The notes under the pieces: model-generated | Database searches by the model: none | Told to the model about the DNA's origin: nothing | What the model saw: only the letters and a program-made list of their open reading frames with translations | DNA from: Chrysomallon squamiferum | Taxonomy: Eukaryota; Mollusca; Gastropoda; Neomphalida; Peltospiridae | Reading direction: 5' to 3' | NCBI GenBank assembly: GCA_012295275.1 | Contig: CM022672.1 | Span: 17,853,394 to 17,917,393, forward strand | Length of the DNA stretch: 64,000 nt | Shown here: piece after piece, positions 60,601-64,000 of the stretch | Numbering within the stretch: the stretch's first letter is position 1 | Layout of the letters: each line of letters begins with the position of its first letter | Position numbers and translations under genes: made by a program

Positions 60601-60669
60601 AATTATTTTTTACTTCTTTCAAGATTTCAAAATTATAATAAATTATTTGTTTTTGTAGTACTTTCTCAT

Positions 60670-61785
60670 TCATTTTCCTTCTGAACTGGATGGATGTTTC
60701 CGTTTTGGTTTCTCTTCATTTTTCTTCACCCAGTTTTCTCGTACCACTACTATTTCCGACTTGATTACCTGCAAATCTGTTACTTTTTTCACCTTTCTAG
60801 TAATGTTCTTTTCTTCTTTCAAACCTTCATTATTCGTACTCTGACCTTGACCCCTCTCTTTTCTCACTTCTTCACAGCCTGAGTCATCTGCTTTGGGCAG
60901 TGCTTTATCTTGCAAATTGTCTTCATTTATTCCATAATACTTCTGTTTTGCTTTGATCTTTTCTGGATCTTTGGAACAATATTTGCCTGTGACATTTGTG
61001 GCTTTTAAATCATTTGAGATATTATGGTTGCTTTCTTGTTCCTTCTTTTCCGTTATTCCATTTTTTACTGACCCATTCTTGCTATTTGTTTCATTCTGTT
61101 TTAGTTTTGCTGTTACACCATTTCTCAAAATTTTCATCAATGGCTTATCTTGTTCTTCAATAGCCTCTTTTGTGTTAATTTTTGTGCCTTTTCTCAAGAT
61201 GGTACCCATTATTTTGTTGACTTCATCGGCTCTACAAGTTACAGTTTTGTTTTGGATTTTGTTTCTACCATTATCTTTAAATTTCGTGTAGTAGTTTCCA
61301 CCTTTCTTATCCGAACCCTGGTTTCTCAGCTTACCCTTTCCCTCTTCTTCTGCTTTTCTTTCATTCATGAACCTTTGTTCACTTTTCACGTTTACCTCTA
61401 CTTTTTCTTGGGCTTTCTCTTTCTTACTTTTGTGTGTTTTGTTCACATAATTCTCCGTGGTGTTTTCGAAGTATTCGCCATCTTTGCATTTGATTTCCAT
61501 TTTGTAGTACCCCCACAGATTGGCCTTCTTTTTGTTTTTGGTTCCTCCTTTGGATTTCTGCTCATCAAAACTGCAGAAGAAGTGGCACTTTCCGGTATCC
61601 GTGGACTCTTTGAACCTGCAGTAGCCCTTGGCTAGCCCGCAGAGCTGGCAGTACGTTGACAGTTTCGAATCATCGCAGTTCATGAACTGGTGGATATCTG
61701 GCTTCTTGGATTCTTGGCGGACTGAAGTCAACACCACCACCGCCGATATCGCCAGAAGAAGACAAAAGCTTAGCAAGCACCTCAT
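60670..61785 (-). CDS. Putative secreted Cys-rich/Lys-rich protein, unknown family
   Basis: 371-residue uninterrupted frame, by far the longest in the window. I do not recognise the family. Residues 1 to about 24 form a signal peptide (MRCLLSFCLLLAISAVVVL). The mature N-terminus has seven cysteines in 65 residues (37, 46, 49, 56, 67, 71, 100), suggesting a small disulphide domain. From about 110 on it is Lys/Glu/Asn-rich, hydrophilic and probably disordered, with several N-glycosylation sequons (NTT, NKT, NET, NGS, NVT, NIT) and basic KKxK clusters. A pyrimidine tract and CCAG lie two bases before the ATG, so a 5' UTR intron is likely. The gene is tail-to-tail with GINS4. A basic, secreted, Cys-containing product could bind heparin or growth factors, but no motif proves it. 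Confidence 0.75.
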   Translation of the reverse strand: MRCLLSFCLLLAISAVVVLTSVRQESKKPDIHQFMNCDDSKLSTYCQLCGLAKGYCRFKESTDTGKCHFFCSFDEQKSKGGTKNKKKANLWGYYKMEIKCKDGEYFENTTENYVNKTHKSKKEKAQEKVEVNVKSEQRFMNERKAEEEGKGKLRNQGSDKKGGNYYTKFKDNGRNKIQNKTVTCRADEVNKIMGTILRKGTKINTKEAIEEQDKPLMKILRNGVTAKLKQNETNSKNGSVKNGITEKKEQESNHNISNDLKATNVTGKYCSKDPEKIKAKQKYYGINEDNLQDKALPKADDSGCEEVRKERGQGQSTNNEGLKEEKNITRKVKKVTDLQVIKSEIVVVRENWVKKNEEKPKRKHPSSSEGK

Positions 61786-61787
61786 AG

Positions 61788-61815
61788 CTGGTAAAAAATA
61801 AATTAAAAAAAAAAA
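61788..61815 (-). promoter_or_regulatory. Probable splice acceptor just before the start codon
   Basis: On the minus strand a T-run of about 20, TTTATTTTTTACCAG, then CTATGAGG. The AG lies two bases before the ATG of the secreted-protein gene, as expected for an intron in the 5' UTR. Confidence 0.5.
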
Positions 61816-61931
61816 AAAAAAAAAAACGTATAAAAGCTAATTATGTGCTGGGCTTCACGTAGGCTGTTATTACTATTACTAACACGATTGATTTGTAAAG
61901 AATAAAAAAAATAATATATATATATATATAT

Positions 61932-61966
<35 letters not shown>

Positions 61967-63141
61967 TTAAAATTTCTGTTTGTACTTTCCCGTTTTGTCA
62001 ATTACTATAACCTTTCAAACGTCTCTGTCTGGAATGAAAATGGCTCAGCGAGTATATATATTCAATAAGATATATTTTTAATCTAGGGCAATGACTTTAA
62101 AAGTTATTTTCGACCACATTTTAAATAATGCATATTTGCGAAGAAACCACTAATGCAGTTTACACTACTGTAATAATAAAAAAAAAAAAAAAAAAAAAAA
62201 ATATGATGCGGTTATTTTCGGCATGTCAAAGTAGCCTCGCATGTTTACCCACCTCCACGTTTTTACGTATATCAGCTTATTGCTTCTTTTTTTTTTTTTT
62301 ACTTTATTAATTTAGACCCCACGGACTCGCAGTGTCAAAACACGTGTATCGTGTGTGAATGATCTGTAGAAATATGTCTAAATGCTTACATAGACGGATT
62401 AGTAATTGTTTATTCAGTAATGGAAATTGTTCATTCATCTGGGTTTTGAATAATAATTAAAAAAAAAAAAATGTACTTTTACTGTGTGCACGTGTTAATG
62501 GTATTAAAGATGCAGTAGAAGTAATATATCAACACAATTACGTTCATCAACTATCCTCTGTGCAAAATTCATAGAACACTTTTTTTTTTTTCTTGTTTAT
62601 TTTTAGGAAAACATTGAATAATTGTTTTCATATGAATTAATTAGGTTAAATATATACTCACATGCTTTTGTGTATAATTAAATAAATAAAAAATAAATAA
62701 CGTATGAAAAAAATCACTAATACGTTTTTTATAGTCAGGAGAATAATAAATACTATATAAGTGTGTATGTTTATGAATGCATGATAACGGTAAATAAAAG
62801 ATTATATTAAAATATAAATAAGCTAAATAGTAGTAACAGCACTAACGGTAATCTTATTAAATATTAATAATAATTAAAAATATATATTTATATATAAAAT
62901 TTTGAACAACATTCGTTACGGATTTCTTAGTTAATGTATTTAAAAAAAATATTAAATTTTAATTGTTTTAATTTTTTTTTGAAATATAAAACTTTCTTTA
63001 CAGAAAAAAAATACAAAAACAATAACTAAAACATGTAATTAAAACAAAAATACTAGAAACAACATTTACTACCTGATTTTGTTTGACTTTATGCAAAATC
63101 ATTTTCGTTTTATTTAATTTCAAATGCGGCGCCAAAGAACA

Positions 63142-63149
63142 TGACGTCA
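63142..63149. promoter_or_regulatory. CRE-like palindrome TGACGTCA
   Basis: Perfect 8-base CREB/ATF consensus within the least A/T-rich patch upstream of the secreted-protein gene (GCGGCGCC 15 bases to its left). About 1.36 kb before that gene's ATG, which would fit a promoter upstream of a 5' UTR intron. Confidence 0.4.
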
Positions 63150-63247
63150 TCGATTTGTTTGCGGAATTAATTTCCGACTTTGACAGTTTCATAAATCAAA
63201 ATTTTAATTTTCAATGTTAATAACTAAATAAATAAATTAATTAATTA

Positions 63248-63249
<2 letters not shown>

Positions 63250-63343
<94 letters not shown>
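63250..63343. repeat. (AAT)n/(ATT)n inverted microsatellite
   Basis: About 14 AAT units run directly into about 17 ATT units, a near-perfect palindrome centred at about 63291 that could extrude as a cruciform. Confidence 0.95.
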
Positions 63344-63345
<2 letters not shown>

Positions 63346-63438
63346 TCACAATTATTAAATAAATAAAATACCAGTTATAATTCGTCCCAGCAATATTGCG
63401 TGGTTAGGTCTATTAACAGTTTCCACTAGTATATATAT

Positions 63439-63440
<2 letters not shown>

Positions 63441-63496
<56 letters not shown>
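63441..63496. repeat. (CT)n microsatellite
   Basis: About 28 CT units, preceded by a short (TA)n run. Confidence 0.95.
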
Positions 63497-63499
<3 letters not shown>

Positions 63500-64000
63500 C
63501 ATTCAGGCAGTTACTTTCTGTTTACGTGATCATAACAACTTTCAACTGTAATTACTATTACCTCCACGTATTGCATCACCAAGTGTGAAACCAATACAAC
63601 CAGCAGGTGCTAAAATTTACATCATTATTACGTCATTTTACATTTGACAAGCTTTATGTATATAACTAATCAGAAAATTATGACGATTTTATTAATGTTA
63701 CGTGAAAAAAAAAAAAAAAAAAAAAAAAATATTATTATTATTATTATTATTATTATTGTTTTAATTATTTTAACCCCAACGTTTACCCTTCAGGCGACCT
63801 TTCGTAGCTGAGCATCAACCCAACAATACAAGAAAGAAAGAAAGAAAGAAAAAAAAAAAAACACAGAAAAAAACTGTTATGGTCATTGTCCGCCAGACCT
63901 CGATGTAATTTATTATCTACTAATATACTCAGTCAGGTAAATAAGTGTACGTGTGTGTCCAATACCGGTACACTTCTCCGTGGGGCCTTGCTCCCTGGCA

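Larger units (their letters stand above)
61786..64000. other. Upstream region of the secreted-protein gene and right edge
   Basis: A/T-rich, with (TA)n and (AAT)n runs at 61913-61966. Probably holds the 5' UTR exon and promoter of the minus-strand gene, neither of which can be fixed. The last 50 bases (after about 63950) turn G/C-richer (CGTGGGGCCTTGCTCCCTGG) and may start another element outside the window. Confidence 0.5.

Overview
This window is eukaryotic and strongly A+T-rich. It has large introns with canonical GT/AG borders, many homopolymer and microsatellite tracts, no operons and no bacterial-style gene packing. The two recognisable genes are animal genes: tankyrase (TNKS) and the GINS subunit Sld5 (GINS4). 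Both are close to their vertebrate orthologues at residue level. With the intron-rich structure and bloated AT-rich introns, this suggests an invertebrate with conserved gene structures, perhaps a lophotrochozoan such as a mollusc. The phylum is an inference.

Layout: (1) 1-3545 looks like the 3' end of a plus-strand gene: a candidate terminal coding exon (1574-1693), a long A/T-rich 3' UTR and a good polyadenylation signal near 3522. (2) 3546-18141 has no gene I can support; it holds simple repeats and, near 18 kb, the start of the tankyrase 3' UTR. (3) 18142-38199, minus strand, is tankyrase. I placed 28 coding exons by hand. Their lengths sum to 3348 nt, an uninterrupted frame of 1115 codons plus stop, covering five ankyrin clusters, a SAM domain and the PARP domain. 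(4) 38200-39005 is a head-to-head promoter region. (5) 39006-59385, plus strand, is GINS4: 7 exons, 663 nt, 220 residues, with a last intron of about 16.1 kb. (6) 60670-61785, minus strand, is an intronless-looking ORF for a 371-residue secreted, Cys-then-Lys/Asn/Glu-rich protein I do not recognise. It lies tail-to-tail with GINS4. (7) 61786-64000 is upstream sequence with repeats and a CRE-like palindrome.

The most striking point is in the tankyrase catalytic domain. The exon that should encode the stretch with the first residue of the H-Y-E triad and the following segment up to the GIYF motif is not intact anywhere between its neighbours. Short remnants (MLFH, and VHKGF in another frame) lie where it should be, followed by a (TTTTG)n tract as read on the gene strand. 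Just upstream is a second, degenerate copy of the preceding exon, with its middle replaced by GT/GA-rich repeat. A GT donor allows in-frame skipping of the damaged part, giving a tankyrase without its catalytic histidine. Either this allele is damaged or the assembly is wrong here.

I saw no convincing tRNA or rRNA gene, no CRISPR array and no intact transposon. Gene starts and ends outside the coding exons (TSS, UTR limits) are inferred.
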